From Verrucomicrobiota bacterium (GTDB taxonomy: Bacteria > Verrucomicrobiota > Verrucomicrobiia > Limisphaerales > SIBE01), in the NCBI GenBank assembly GCA_027623095.1, contig JAQBVM010000020.1, positions 1-39,615 of the forward strand: a stretch of 39,615 nucleotides of DNA, written 5' to 3'. Of the stretch, positions 14,867-21,897 are shown in pieces (position 1 is the stretch's first letter; each line of letters opens with the position of its first letter). A program made the translations under genes and the position numbers. The notes below the pieces were generated by a model, which was not told the origin of the DNA, did no database searches, and was given only the letters and a program-made list of their open reading frames with translations.

Positions 14867-16891
14867 ATGCAATTGGGCCGCGCCATTCCGCTCGATCGAA
14901 AGTTGATGTTGGTCATCATGGCGACCACCGGCGCGGCTCTTCTGCTCGCCTGCGCTGGCTTTGTCGGTTACGAGATTCTTGATGCGCGGCGCACATTTCC
15001 CTCGAGGTTGACCGCTTTGGCGGAGATGATTGGAACCAACTCAAAGGGCGCCATCTCTTTCAATGATCGCGCCCAGGCGGAGGAGACGCTGGCAACGCTG
15101 CGGGCACAGGCGCAAATTGTCGCGGCGTGCGTCTATTTGCCAACCGGCGAGGTATTCGCAAAGTATCCCAATGCCGGGCTTGCCTCGGAGTTTTCGCCTC
15201 CGAAAATGGAAGCGGACGGCTATCATTTTCAGGACCATCGATTGGCACTGTTTCATCAAATTCTTTTTGACGGGGAATGGATCGCCACGGTTTATATCGA
15301 GTCAGATTTGGCGTTGATGTATGAGCGCATGCGGCGTTATGGGGCGATCGCATCGATCGTATTGCTGACTTCCCTGCTCTTCGCGCTCATTCTTTCCATC
15401 CGGCTTCGCCGCATTATCTCCGAGCCCATCCTCCGGCTGGCGCTGACCGCTCAAAGCGTTGCCACCGACAAAGACTATTCCGTTCGTGCTACCGGGGAGA
15501 ATGAGGATGAACTCGGCAGGCTGATCAAAGGTTTCAACGAAATGCTGCTTCAAATCCAGGTGCGGGACGACGCCCTTCGACAAGCCCATGACGACTTGGA
15601 AAAGCGCGTCAATGAACGGACAACCGCCCTTTCCCAGGCGAACAAACAACTGGAGAGGGAAGTCGAAGAGCGAAAAATCGCCCAGGAAAAACACCGTCTT
15701 CTTGAGGACCAACTGCGCCAATCTCAAAAAATGGAGGCCGTTGGAACATTGGCGGCGGGGGTGGCGCACGATTTCAACAATCTCTTGACCATCATTCTAG
15801 GATTCAACGATCTGGCCCTCAGGGACAATCGGCTTCATCCGGAAATTGGGAAAGCCCTGAACAAAATATCCGCAGCCGCCGAGCGCGCCACCACATTGAC
15901 GCGGCAACTCCTGACCTTCGGACGCAAGCAAGTCATGCAGTTGAAATTTCTCAATCTGAACGACGTCGTTACCCAGGTCATGCGAATGCTTGTGAGAATG
16001 ATCGAGGAGAACATCTCTGTGGAGTACAACCACGCACTCCGGCTTCCCAGGATCCGGGCGGACGCCGGAATGATGGATCAGTTGATCGCAAATCTTGTGG
16101 TGAATGCCCGGGACGCCATGCCTGGTGGCGGGCGTTTGACCATTAGTACGCAATCTATCGAGATTTCCCAGGATTACGCGGATACAAACCCGGAGGCCGT
16201 CACCGGGAATTTCGTCCGCCTGTCCGTTTCCGATACCGGCTGCGGAATGGAACCTCAAACAATCGAGAGAATCTTCGAACCGTTTTTCACAACCAAGGAA
16301 GTTGGAAAGGGTACCGGCTTGGGCCTGGCGACCGTGTATGGCATTGTCAAGCAACACCATGGCTGGATTGAGGTGTCCAGCCAACCCGAACTTGGATCGA
16401 CATTTCAGATTTACTTTCCCGCGCTTGCGGAAACTTTGAGCGACGTGCCCGACGTCAGCGTCATTGATCCGGAGATTTCTGGCGGAACAGAAACTATTCT
16501 GATTGTCGAAGACGAAACCGCCCTTCGGCAACTCGCTCGGACCATTCTTGAAAACTACGGCTATACGGTCTTGGAGGCGGAAAACGCGGCCGACGCATTG
16601 GCGCTTTGGCGGAAACACCGGCAGAACGTGCACTTGGTTCTCACGGATATCATTATGCCTGGGACAATGAACGGACTCGAATTGGCGTCCCAATTGCGTG
16701 AGGAAAAGGACTCTCTTCACGTAATCTGCACCAGCGGTTACGGTCTGGAAGTCGTGGGTCCCGACATCGGAAGCGTTGACGGTTTGAACTTCCTGTCCAA
16801 ACCCTACACTCCAGCGACATTGGCACGTGCCGTCCGTTGTTCGTTGGATGGGGAGCCATTTGAAATCCTAACTCAAATCTCGAAATCGTGA
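14867..16891 (+). CDS. Hybrid sensor histidine kinase with periplasmic sensor, HAMP, kinase core and receiver
   Basis: 674 residues. One membrane helix (about 12-38), a ~125-residue periplasmic domain of CHASE8 type (LTALAEMIGTNSKGAISFND, CVYLPTGEVFAKYP), a second helix (~160-180), HAMP, and a coiled coil (DDLEKRVNERTTALSQANK). Then a HisKA box VAHDFNNLLTIILGF with phospho-acceptor His at about 301, the N box NLVVNARDAMPGGG, SDTGCGM, FEPFFTTKEVGKGTGLGL, and a C-terminal receiver with acidic pair VEDE and phospho-acceptor Asp at about 594 (VLTDIIMPG). All catalytic residues are present. CHASE8 kinases commonly pair with YfiR proteins. No separate output regulator follows, so phosphotransfer must go to a distant protein. 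Confidence 0.93.
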   Translation: MQLGRAIPLDRKLMLVIMATTGAALLLACAGFVGYEILDARRTFPSRLTALAEMIGTNSKGAISFNDRAQAEETLATLRAQAQIVAACVYLPTGEVFAKYPNAGLASEFSPPKMEADGYHFQDHRLALFHQILFDGEWIATVYIESDLALMYERMRRYGAIASIVLLTSLLFALILSIRLRRIISEPILRLALTAQSVATDKDYSVRATGENEDELGRLIKGFNEMLLQIQVRDDALRQAHDDLEKRVNERTTALSQANKQLEREVEERKIAQEKHRLLEDQLRQSQKMEAVGTLAAGVAHDFNNLLTIILGFNDLALRDNRLHPEIGKALNKISAAAERATTLTRQLLTFGRKQVMQLKFLNLNDVVTQVMRMLVRMIEENISVEYNHALRLPRIRADAGMMDQLIANLVVNARDAMPGGGRLTISTQSIEISQDYADTNPEAVTGNFVRLSVSDTGCGMEPQTIERIFEPFFTTKEVGKGTGLGLATVYGIVKQHHGWIEVSSQPELGSTFQIYFPALAETLSDVPDVSVIDPEISGGTETILIVEDETALRQLARTILENYGYTVLEAENAADALALWRKHRQNVHLVLTDIIMPGTMNGLELASQLREEKDSLHVICTSGYGLEVVGPDIGSVDGLNFLSKPYTPATLARAVRCSLDGEPFEILTQISKS

Positions 16892-16900
16892 CATCACCGA

Positions 16901-17187
16901 TTACAGCCAGTTTTGGTGTCGCCCAGCCGCATCCGCTATCTCCACATCGCCTTGCAGACGGCCCGAATTGTCGCGAGTCGCTTTCAGTTGGATCCAACTG
17001 GATTCTCCGTTTTCGTAATCCCAGGTTCCTCCATCACCATCGTAAAGAGAAAATGCGCCTTCGGGATGACCGGAATGGCGGATTTCCAACAGCAGTATTT
17101 CATCCGGCTTCGGTGTTTGGCGCCGTGCCGGCATTGATGGATTGAGGGAAACATTAGTTGGACCTCTCGAATCTCCATAATCGAATC
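16901..17187 (-). pseudogene. Fragment resembling a glycoside hydrolase C-terminal (DUF5110-type) domain
   Basis: The minus-strand frame is open from about 17187 and reads GPTNVSLNPSMPARRQTPKP, LLLEIRHSG, FSLYDGDGGTWDYENGESSW, then a stop after AGRHQNWL. The SLYDGDG..WDYENG pattern is what I associate with the C-terminal beta domain of GH31 enzymes. There is no catalytic domain and no convincing start, so it is probably the 3' tail of a lost gene. It lies in the same orientation as the adjacent RecN tail. The family call is moderate. Confidence 0.4.
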
Positions 17188-17216
17188 ATTTTGCCTAAAT
17201 GGTTTTGCTACAGATC

Positions 17217-17345
17217 TCAAGCGGTCGGCGCGCGACTGAGCAAAGCTTCTGCGTGATTGAGCGCTTCCTGGGAGACGCCGCCCAGCATTCGGGCGAGTTC
17301 GGCAATGCGATCGGCTCCCTCCAGCAATCGTATATCCGCTACATC
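17217..17345 (-). pseudogene. C-terminal tail of DNA repair protein RecN
   Basis: Minus-strand residues EGADRIAELARMLGG followed by HAEALL match the conserved end of RecN (R..E.ARMLGG ... A..HA..LL). The ABC ATPase motifs (Walker A, C-loop, Walker B) are absent; further upstream the frame loses resemblance. It is therefore a relic of about 40 codons, the third orphan gene tail in this window after the GGDEF and DUF5110-like pieces. Confidence 0.55.
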
Positions 17346-17623
17346 CTTCGACGGTGCGAGCCCTTCAACGCTATCAGCGTATTCGGCGCTCGCATTATCC
17401 CATGGCCACCCATTTCTTTGTCGGACCTTTCGGAAGGCCCCTTGAGGCCGCGACCGCTGGATTGACGTTTCGGCGCTTGGTGCGAGGGCTTCCAAGCAAT
17501 GGCGCGGGTCGGATCGGGCGTGCTTTCGACGTTGCGGTGTTAATTTGGACGTTTACAGTGCGTGCCAGAGCGCTCAGTCGGCGGTGGTCGCTCACCCGAA
17601 GCGTTCTGCCAGAGGAATGAAAG
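17346..17623. other. Non-coding or decayed stretch upstream of the SEC-C gene
   Basis: About 280 bp. The overlapping short ORFs on both strands show no family resemblance. A promoter for the SEC-C gene is expected near the end but none stands out. Confidence 0.35.
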
Positions 17624-17974
17624 ATGACAGTCGGACGAAATGATCCGTGCCCGTGCGGCAGCGGAAAGAAATTCAAAAAGTGTTGTGCCGCCAAAGGGGA
17701 AACGGCGACGACCGGCCTCACGGCGGCCATCCGGATGAAAGGCGGAGTCTCCTTTGATCCCGCCGCCAACGCGTACCGTGCCATCGTTCATTCCTGGGAC
17801 AATGCCGAATGCATCGGGGAACCACAGGAATGGCAGTCGGCCGAGACGTTCGCGTCTGAAGACGCTGCCATGACTTTTTACAAGGCCAGCATCCGACCAG
17901 GGCTTGAACGCCTCATGTCGGAGGCGTCTCGCAAGGTGAAAGACGGCACCTTCATGCACCGGCGATTGGAATGA
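17624..17974 (+). CDS. SEC-C metal-binding motif protein
   Basis: A 116-residue protein opening with [18 protein letters not shown]; Cys 9, 11, 20 and 21 form the SEC-C zinc-binding motif first described at the C-terminus of SecA and found in many small proteins. The rest ([35 protein letters not shown]-like stretch) is a short alpha/beta region without known motif. It is complete and monocistronic, between gene relics and the tRNA-Ser island. Zinc binding is well supported; its cellular role is unknown. Confidence 0.85.
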   Translation: MTVGRNDPCPCGSGKKFKKCCAAKGETATTGLTAAIRMKGGVSFDPAANAYRAIVHSWDNAECIGEPQEWQSAETFASEDAAMTFYKASIRPGLERLMSEASRKVKDGTFMHRRLE

Positions 17975-18183
17975 GGTCGGAAAAGGCAATCAGAGGCATT
18001 GCGTCAGGTTGCTGGATATCGTTGCCCATTGCCCCGCGCCGAATCCACAGCCTGATCATTCTGCGAGCGTGTATGTTCTGCCATATGCCGCTAGCCACAC
18101 ATGCGATGATGCCAATATCCTCGAACAGTAACGGATAGTTTGAAACTTTCGGATTACGGTTCGTAAGTCCTTGCGTATGAAAA

Positions 18184-18272
18184 TGGCGGAGAGAGAGGGA
18201 TTCGAACCCTCGGTACTTTTTACATACGCACGCTTTCCAGGCGTGTGCCTTAAACCACTCAGCCATCTCTCC
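18184..18272 (-). tRNA. tRNA-Ser(GGA): tRNA-Ser (anticodon GGA)
   Basis: On the minus strand the sequence begins GGAGAGATGGCTGAGTGG and folds into a class II tRNA. The acceptor stem GGAGAGA pairs with TCTCTCC, the anticodon arm CACGC-CTGGAAA-GCGTG carries GGA, there is a long variable arm, and the T-arm GAGGGTTCGAATCCCTC is followed by encoded GCCA. The 3' CCA lies at 18184-18186. It reads UCC and UCU serine codons. Its nucleotides 2-42 are exactly duplicated at 21857-21897, marking it as an integration target, and the truncated integrase starts 17 bp beyond its 5' end. The present 5' half and promoter may therefore come from the island. Confidence 0.97.
18231..18271 (-). repeat. Putative attachment-site repeat inside tRNA-Ser
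   Basis: 41 bp identical to 21857-21897. It spans the 5' acceptor strand, the D arm and the anticodon arm through tRNA nucleotide 42. The identity ends in the 3' strand of the anticodon stem, where crossover would restore an intact tRNA. Confidence 0.85.
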
Positions 18273-18288
18273 AACAGTTGGAAATCAG

Positions 18289-18687
18289 ATGCTTACGCTA
18301 ACAACGTCGGTTTGGACTTTACAATCTGATACTGACTGCGTGAAGGACCACTTGTCAGCGTCAGAAAAGCTCTGGCTGAAGACACCAGTTCCAAACTTGG
18401 TTCGCTACGGAACATCCGGGACCTATTTCGCACGGGTTCGCGTCAGGGGCAAGCTCATTCGGCGATCCCTCAAGACCCGTTCCATCACGACCGCCAAGCT
18501 CCGGCTGATTGATTTGGAAAAGGCGGAACGCCAAACCGCCGAGAATGCTATGGACCGCGCCAATGGAAAGATGACTGTTGGGGATGCCCTCGCAATTGTT
18601 CGACAGCGATTCCACGGCGACGCGTCTCTGAAGCCACGCACCAAAGCCCATCGCGAAGAGAGAATTGAGAATGGTCTCGCAATTTGA
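18289..18687 (+). pseudogene. Tyrosine recombinase/integrase, N-terminal remnant
   Basis: 132 codons. Residues ~35-75 (VPNLVRYGTSGTYFARVRVRGKLIRRSLKTRS) have the compact DNA-binding look of an integrase N-terminal arm domain. They are followed by ITTAKLRLIDLEKAERQTAE and TVGDALAIVRQRFH, the entry to the SAM-like core-binding domain. The frame stops at 18685 before any catalytic domain, and the R...H-x-x-R...Y residues are absent in all frames of the next 500 bp. Its position 17 bp from the tRNA target is typical of an island integrase. As it stands it is non-functional. Confidence 0.72.
18324..18335 (+). repeat. Possible integrase arm-type site, left end
   Basis: ATCTGATACTGA matches the last of three 12-bp repeats near the right island end (21722-21733, ATCTGATACTGT) at 11 of 12 positions. 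It lies inside the integrase 5' region. Assignment as an arm site is inference from position only. Confidence 0.35.
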
Positions 18688-19284
18688 TGGCACGTTTTCC
18701 AAGGTATCTGTGGGAATTAGCTGTCTCTTTTTGCATGACCCGTGCCGTGCATTTTTTGAGTAGAAAGGCGCTCTGCTACCGAGCTGGTCAATCCCCTCAA
18801 AAAGCTCTTGAGCAACCAACGTCACGGAATTCGAGAGAATGCTGAGGTGCCATCCATTAACGTTAAAATTCGGACCAAGCAACTTAAGACTCAGTCAGCG
18901 TGCAAAAACCGAGGATTTCCCGTTTCCGTTTCCCTGAGGGTCTAGAGACGGGAAATGGGAAACGATGCGGGCCGGACACTTCAACTGTTGAGCGCTGAGA
19001 AATCTGAGGACAGTTCCCAGGCCCTGGGCGCGCCTGTTCGCGTGGGCGGAGCGAGTCCGTTACGCGTGGCGACCGGCGGCAACGCGAACTGGAGTTCGGA
19101 AGACCGTCGCCGCCGCTCGCCCGCCCACGCGAATCGACGGCGCGACGTGAACCGTTCTTCCCAATGAACACACCTATTGATCGAGTTTTTCGAGGGTGAA
19201 AACCTGTTTCCATCAAATAGCGCGAAAGGAACTGCCCTTTTTTCCCTCGATCTCCGTGTCCAGGCTCATACCTTTCCTCGACCA
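18688..19284. other. Island stretch without recognisable genes
   Basis: About 600 bp after the integrase remnant. Neither the forward ORF at 18955 nor the reverse frames resemble a protein family. It contains a long G+C-rich inverted repeat (entered separately) and an oligo(GTTTCCC)-like patch near 18920-18965. I regard it as decayed island DNA. Confidence 0.4.
19037..19133. repeat. G+C-rich inverted repeat (REP/BIME-like)
   Basis: TTCGCGTGGGCGGAGCGAG at 19037-19055 is matched on the opposite strand at 19115-19133 (TTCGCGTGGGCGGGCGAGC) with one base indel, giving ~18-bp arms around a 59-bp spacer. It lies about 150 bp before a RAYT fragment, a typical place for REP/BIME elements, though its sequence is unrelated to the AT-rich REP-like dyads A-C. 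Confidence 0.6.
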
Positions 19285-19551
19285 ATGCTTAGAGATCTGA
19301 GTGCGCGGGTGGAGCGAATTATCGCGGGGGAATTAGGTCGTCTGGGGTGGACCAAGAGCGATTTCGCAAGCCGACGCAAAAGCGATCCTGGGAAGCAGGC
19401 GATCGAAGCACGGCTGCGCAAGGAGACGACGCTCTCGATCAAAATGATCGCCGCACGCCTGCAGTTAGGAACCTCCAAAAGTGCAAACGCCCGGCTGCAC
19501 CAGTGGATGGGGAAGACGGACAGATCGCAATCGCCAAAGGGTCAATTCTAA
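19285..19551 (+). pseudogene. REP-associated tyrosine transposase C-terminal remnant
   Basis: The last 88 codons of the 124-aa track ORF read RVERIIAGELGRLGW, FASRRKSDPGKQAIEARLRK, TTLSIKMIAARLQLGTSKSA and NARLHQWMG, the helical tail domain of verrucomicrobial/planctomycete RAYT proteins. The nuclease domain is missing, and the 36 preceding codons are unrelated. Fourteen bases after its stop comes REP-like dyad C. This tail is what the fragment at 4384-4880 lacks and what the fragment at 5079-5203 retains in shortened form, so the window holds pieces of at least two or three RAYT copies. Confidence 0.75.
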
Positions 19552-19564
19552 AACGACCCAAAAC

Positions 19565-19586
19565 GAACCATGCTATGGGTTGACCC
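19565..19586 (+). repeat. REP-like dyad, copy C
   Basis: GAACCATGCTATGGGTTGAC plus CC, directly downstream of a RAYT tail, as copy A is downstream of its own RAYT tail. The shared block (tail codons, spacer and dyad) extends about 80 bp between the two loci with moderate divergence. Confidence 0.65.
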
Positions 19587-19591
19587 TTTTC

Positions 19592-19990
19592 CTTTGGAAA
19601 TTGCGCTTGGGCCCGGCCAGCAAATCCTCGCTGGACGCCTCCGGAAAGCGTCCAAGGCGATTGTTTGCGGTCTTGTAAAGCACCTTGCCCTCCGCCGTCA
19701 CCTCGATCATCCGCGCCTGGCTGAACGGACAGCGCAGGAAATACTCGATGAGTTTTCGAAGGCCGTCGGTATCTCCGGTTTCGATCCGCACGCTCTGATC
19801 CACGCTGAAGCCCGAGTGCCGCCAACCGCGGATGCTGGCCACGATCTCCTCGGTGATGTTGCCTTCGCCCAGGAGCAGATCGAACACCGCCTGTTCCCAC
19901 AGTTTCAGAAACGGTTCGGCGGCCAGCTTCGGCAGCGGAACCAAGGTCCCATCGGGCAGAAAAACTCCTTCGGTGACCAGCGCTCGAAGC
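19592..19990 (-). pseudogene. IS91-family (Y2) transposase fragment
   Basis: The minus-strand frame contains ALVTEGVFLPDGTLVPLPKL, EPFLKLWEQAVFDLLL, IRGWRHSGFSVDQSVRI, LIEYFLRCPFSQARMI and RFPEA, which I recognise as the middle-to-late part of IS91-like rolling-circle transposases. The N-terminal zinc-binding region, the HUH motif and the two-tyrosine motif are absent. Homology begins near 19990 after an unrelated leader and ends near 19592, where sequence fuses to REP-like copy C. No oriIS or terIS is visible. It is a dead internal fragment. Confidence 0.68.
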
Positions 19991-20179
19991 GAGAATAGAT
20001 GCGCAGATATGGCCGAGCTTTTTGCAGATTGAAAATTGCACACATCATCCGCTTTTCGATTTCCTGGAACGATTTCAATCGCGACGCCGAAAATGAACCA
20101 AGTTTTCGTTCACCGTCCCTTGCAAGTGAAGAAACAGAGCAGATTGACGGAAAGTCGGAACATCTGCCATACTGTTAAC

Positions 20180-20413
20180 ATGTCAGAAACAATCACAGTT
20201 GGGCGTCGCGGTTCCATCACCATCCCGGCAAAGCTTCGCCGAGCCTTTGGAATGGAGGAAAACGACCACTTGATCGCGGAGCAAACTCCGGAAGGTATTC
20301 TCCTGCGCCCATCGGTAAGCGTGCCGATTGAGATATATTCGGAGAAGAGAATCGCGGAATTTGCTTCAGCAGAAAATGGACTGCGACGCAAACTGAGGAA
20401 ATTCAAATCTTGA
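20180..20413 (+). CDS. AbrB/SpoVT-type antitoxin
   Basis: The track start at 20036 is too early; the ATG at 20180 gives 77 residues starting MSETITVGRRGSITIPAKLR, the classic swapped-hairpin AbrB/MazE/VapB DNA-binding motif. It continues with AFGMEENDHLIAEQTPEGILLRPS and a C-terminal tail (EIYSEKRIAEFASAENGL) that would bind a PIN toxin. The next gene starts at a TTG overlapping this stop (TTGA), the tight coupling usual for VapBC pairs. The promoter is probably autoregulated through dyads near 20160, not resolved here. Confidence 0.85.
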   Translation: MSETITVGRRGSITIPAKLRRAFGMEENDHLIAEQTPEGILLRPSVSVPIEIYSEKRIAEFASAENGLRRKLRKFKS

Positions 20414-20630
20414 GACGAGTTTTTCTCGATGCCAACGTTCTTTTTTCGGGAAGCAATCCTGAAAGCGCCTTCCTTGACCTCGTTCACCTGATCTTCGAGA
20501 AGTCGCATCCAGTCACGAGTGACTTCGCAGTTGAGGAGGCTCGACGAAACATCATGACGAAACGACCGCAATGGAAGAGCACTTTTGATACACTCATCGC
20601 CGCCCATCAGCGACAATTTCGCTTCCCGCT
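20410..20630 (+). pseudogene. PIN-domain toxin (VapC-like), truncated
   Basis: The start (TTG, or a lost ATG) overlaps the AbrB stop. The first ~65 residues are PIN-like: RRVFLDANVLFSGS with the first acidic residue, LVHLIFEKSHPVTSDFAVEEARRN with a second conserved acidic site, then KSTFDTLIA. At about 20600-20630 the sequence changes into the end of an oppositely oriented Phd antitoxin gene, and the rest of the 112-aa ORF (to 20748) is antisense read-through. The third and fourth acidic residues of the PIN active site are gone, so the nuclease is inactive while its antitoxin is intact. Confidence 0.7.
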
Positions 20631-20830
20631 TTGCCTGGAAGCGGCTTTCGCCCCCAAATATCGTCGAGCTTCTCGAACGTCCCCGACCAATCGGCGTCTT
20701 CAGGCGTTGCCGGCAGAAGCCGGGCCAAAGTTTTCCGCTTTTCGGTGATCTGAATTTCCTCGCCGTCTGCCACCTGTCGAAGAACTGAATCGAGGCTCGT
20801 TCTAAGTTTGCTCAATGTGACCGTCTTCAT
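20594..20830 (-). CDS. Phd/YefM-type antitoxin, orphan
   Basis: 78 residues beginning MKTVTLSKLRTSLDSVLRQV and ADGEEIQITEKRKTLARLLP, the Phd/YefM N-terminal DNA-binding domain, followed by a toxin-binding tail ending GSEIVADGRR. It appears complete. A toxin gene would be expected directly downstream on the minus strand, but that side is occupied by the truncated PIN gene in opposite orientation, so the cognate toxin was lost in the rearrangement that joined the two modules. It could still repress its own promoter or cross-neutralise related toxins, which is inference. Confidence 0.8.
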   Translation of the reverse strand: MKTVTLSKLRTSLDSVLRQVADGEEIQITEKRKTLARLLPATPEDADWSGTFEKLDDIWGRKPLPGKAGSEIVADGRR

Positions 20831-21048
20831 AACGAGCTGAGGTTAGAGCATATCATTCAAAAACAATCAATCGTTCCTCAATTCTCGTTCGTGGGGAGAA
20901 AATAAAAGCCGATTCCTGTCCACTTGTTCCGTAGTGAAAGCGTTTTCTGTCTTCCCGCCGTGAGAAAGACCTTGAACCCGATGCCGGGTCTCGACAAGCT
21001 TTCCTCATGGACAGGGATCAATGTCTCTGGCGATTCCAAACGAGAGCC
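20831..21048. other. Short intergenic region between antitoxin modules
   Basis: About 220 bp between the divergent Phd and DUF433 genes. Both promoters should lie here; nothing definite is visible. Confidence 0.3.
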
Positions 21049-21338
21049 GTGAAAGCGAAAACCGATCCTCACATCACGCAGCACCGAAACAATCTCTCCG
21101 GAATTGCAGTCGTGACGGGCACGCGCACGTCAGTTCGCGCCATCGCCGGTTTTATCAGATGGGCATGAATGTTGACGAGATTCTGCAAAGTCTTCCGCAT
21201 CTGACCCCAGCCGAGGTACACGCGGCGCTGACTTACTATTTTGACCACCCGAAGCAGATCAACCGTGAGATAGCTCGCAGCAACGACATAACTTTTTGGA
21301 AAAGGCAGGCGGAGAAGTTGGCCAAACAACCCGCCTGA
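21049..21338 (+). pseudogene. DUF433 antitoxin with a single-base frameshift
   Basis: A GTG at 21049 opens VKAKTDPHITQHRNNLSGIA then VVTGTRTSVRAIAGF, the first half of a DUF433 protein. The frame then continues one base out of phase as QMGMNVDEILQSLPHLTPAE and VHAALTYYFDHPKQINREI. Restoring one T in the TTTT run near 21152 joins the halves into GFYQMGM, which fits the family. The protein would be about 96 residues. DUF433 proteins are VapB-like antitoxins paired with DUF5615 toxins; that partner follows with an overlapping start. Either a recent inactivating deletion or a sequencing error in a homopolymer explains the break. Confidence 0.75.
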
Positions 21339-21683
21339 TGCCAGCAGATATCAAGCTGCTGATCGACGAGGACACTCACTTGGCGCTGGGACGAAGCGCT
21401 CAGACGTCCTGGTTACGACGCGATTCACGTGCGGGAACTGGAGCGCGTTGGAGTCGATGATCTATCGCAGTTGGAATTTGCAGCTCACGATGGCCGCTGT
21501 TTTCTGACCTGCAACGTCGGCGAATTTGTCGTGTTGCACGGCTCCTTTGTTAATCAAGGACGGGAACATTTCGGCATCGTCGTTTCCGCTCAGAAGCCAG
21601 TGAGACGGATGTTGCGCGAGATGTTGACTTTCTTGCAGAGTCACACGGCGAACGAGATTCAATCCCAAGTGTTCTTTCTCTAA
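21338..21683 (+). pseudogene. DUF5615 (PIN-like, Mut7-C type) toxin with a single-base frameshift
   Basis: The ATG at 21338 overlaps the DUF433 stop (TGATG). The first frame reads MPADIKLLIDEDTHLALG with the LIDED acidic motif; the second continues as EALRRPGYDAIHVRELERVG, then FAAHDGRCFLTCNVGEFVVLH and a C-terminal helix. Removing one base near 21393 (GGGACGAAG to GGGCGAAG) gives a continuous ~114-residue protein. The acidic residues expected for an RNase (LIDED, HDGR, N..EF) are all present, so only the shift inactivates it. The ORF track sees only the second part from 21429. Confidence 0.75.
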
Positions 21684-21697
21684 TTCAATCGCCTAAA

Positions 21698-21733
21698 TTT
21701 GATACTGCATTTGATACAGCAATCTGATACTGT
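21698..21733 (+). repeat. Three consecutive 12-bp repeats near the right island end
   Basis: TTTGATACTGCA, TTTGATACAGCA and ATCTGATACTGT lie head to tail with exact 12-bp periodicity, 124 bp inside the right 41-bp repeat. A fourth related copy is at 18324-18335 near the left end. The spacing and location suit integrase or excisionase arm sites; this is inference. Confidence 0.55.
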
Positions 21734-21856
21734 TGGCCGAAAATTGAGACTTCGAGCGACCATAAGAGTCCACGACGGGATCGACTTAACATAATGATTT
21801 GGAACGAGATGTCGCTCCAGGCCAGTTTAGTCCAAATCGGGGAAAAGCCACATTTC

Positions 21857-21897
21857 CGCTTTCCAGGCGTGTGCCTTAAACCACTCAGCCATCTCTC
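21857..21897 (-). repeat. Duplicated 5' part of tRNA-Ser (attachment-site remnant)
   Basis: 41 bp identical to tRNA-Ser nucleotides 2-42 in the same orientation as the real tRNA at 18184-18272. The 3' half, variable arm and T arm are missing, so it is not a gene. It marks the far end of the island. Confidence 0.9.

Larger units (their letters stand above)
18231..21897. mobile_element. Decayed integrative island at tRNA-Ser(GGA)
   Basis: The 3.67-kb interval is bounded by a 41-bp perfect direct repeat (18231-18271 and 21857-21897) that equals tRNA-Ser nucleotides 2-42. A tyrosine-integrase fragment lies directly inside the tRNA edge. Contents: RAYT and IS91 transposase fragments, AbrB antitoxin, truncated PIN toxin, Phd antitoxin and a frameshifted DUF433/DUF5615 pair. 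Three 12-bp repeats near the right end, with a related copy near the left end, could be integrase arm sites. With only an N-terminal integrase remnant it cannot move by itself. Confidence 0.75.

Noticed and set aside
15797-16720. 307-aa minus-strand ORF
   Set aside because: Antisense shadow of the histidine kinase catalytic region.
18767-18797. tRNA-like minus-strand stretch (GGGGATTGACCAGCTCGGTA and following bases, resembling a tRNA 5' end and D arm)
   Set aside because: No matching anticodon stem, T arm (GGTTCGA) or acceptor 3' strand follows, so it is not a tRNA gene; at best a heavily decayed fragment or coincidence.
18361-18882. 173-aa minus-strand ORF in the island
   Set aside because: Antisense to the integrase remnant in its first part and without family resemblance elsewhere.
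20631-20748. C-terminal part of the 112-aa PIN ORF
   Set aside because: It is antisense to the Phd antitoxin gene; PIN homology ends around 20600-20630.
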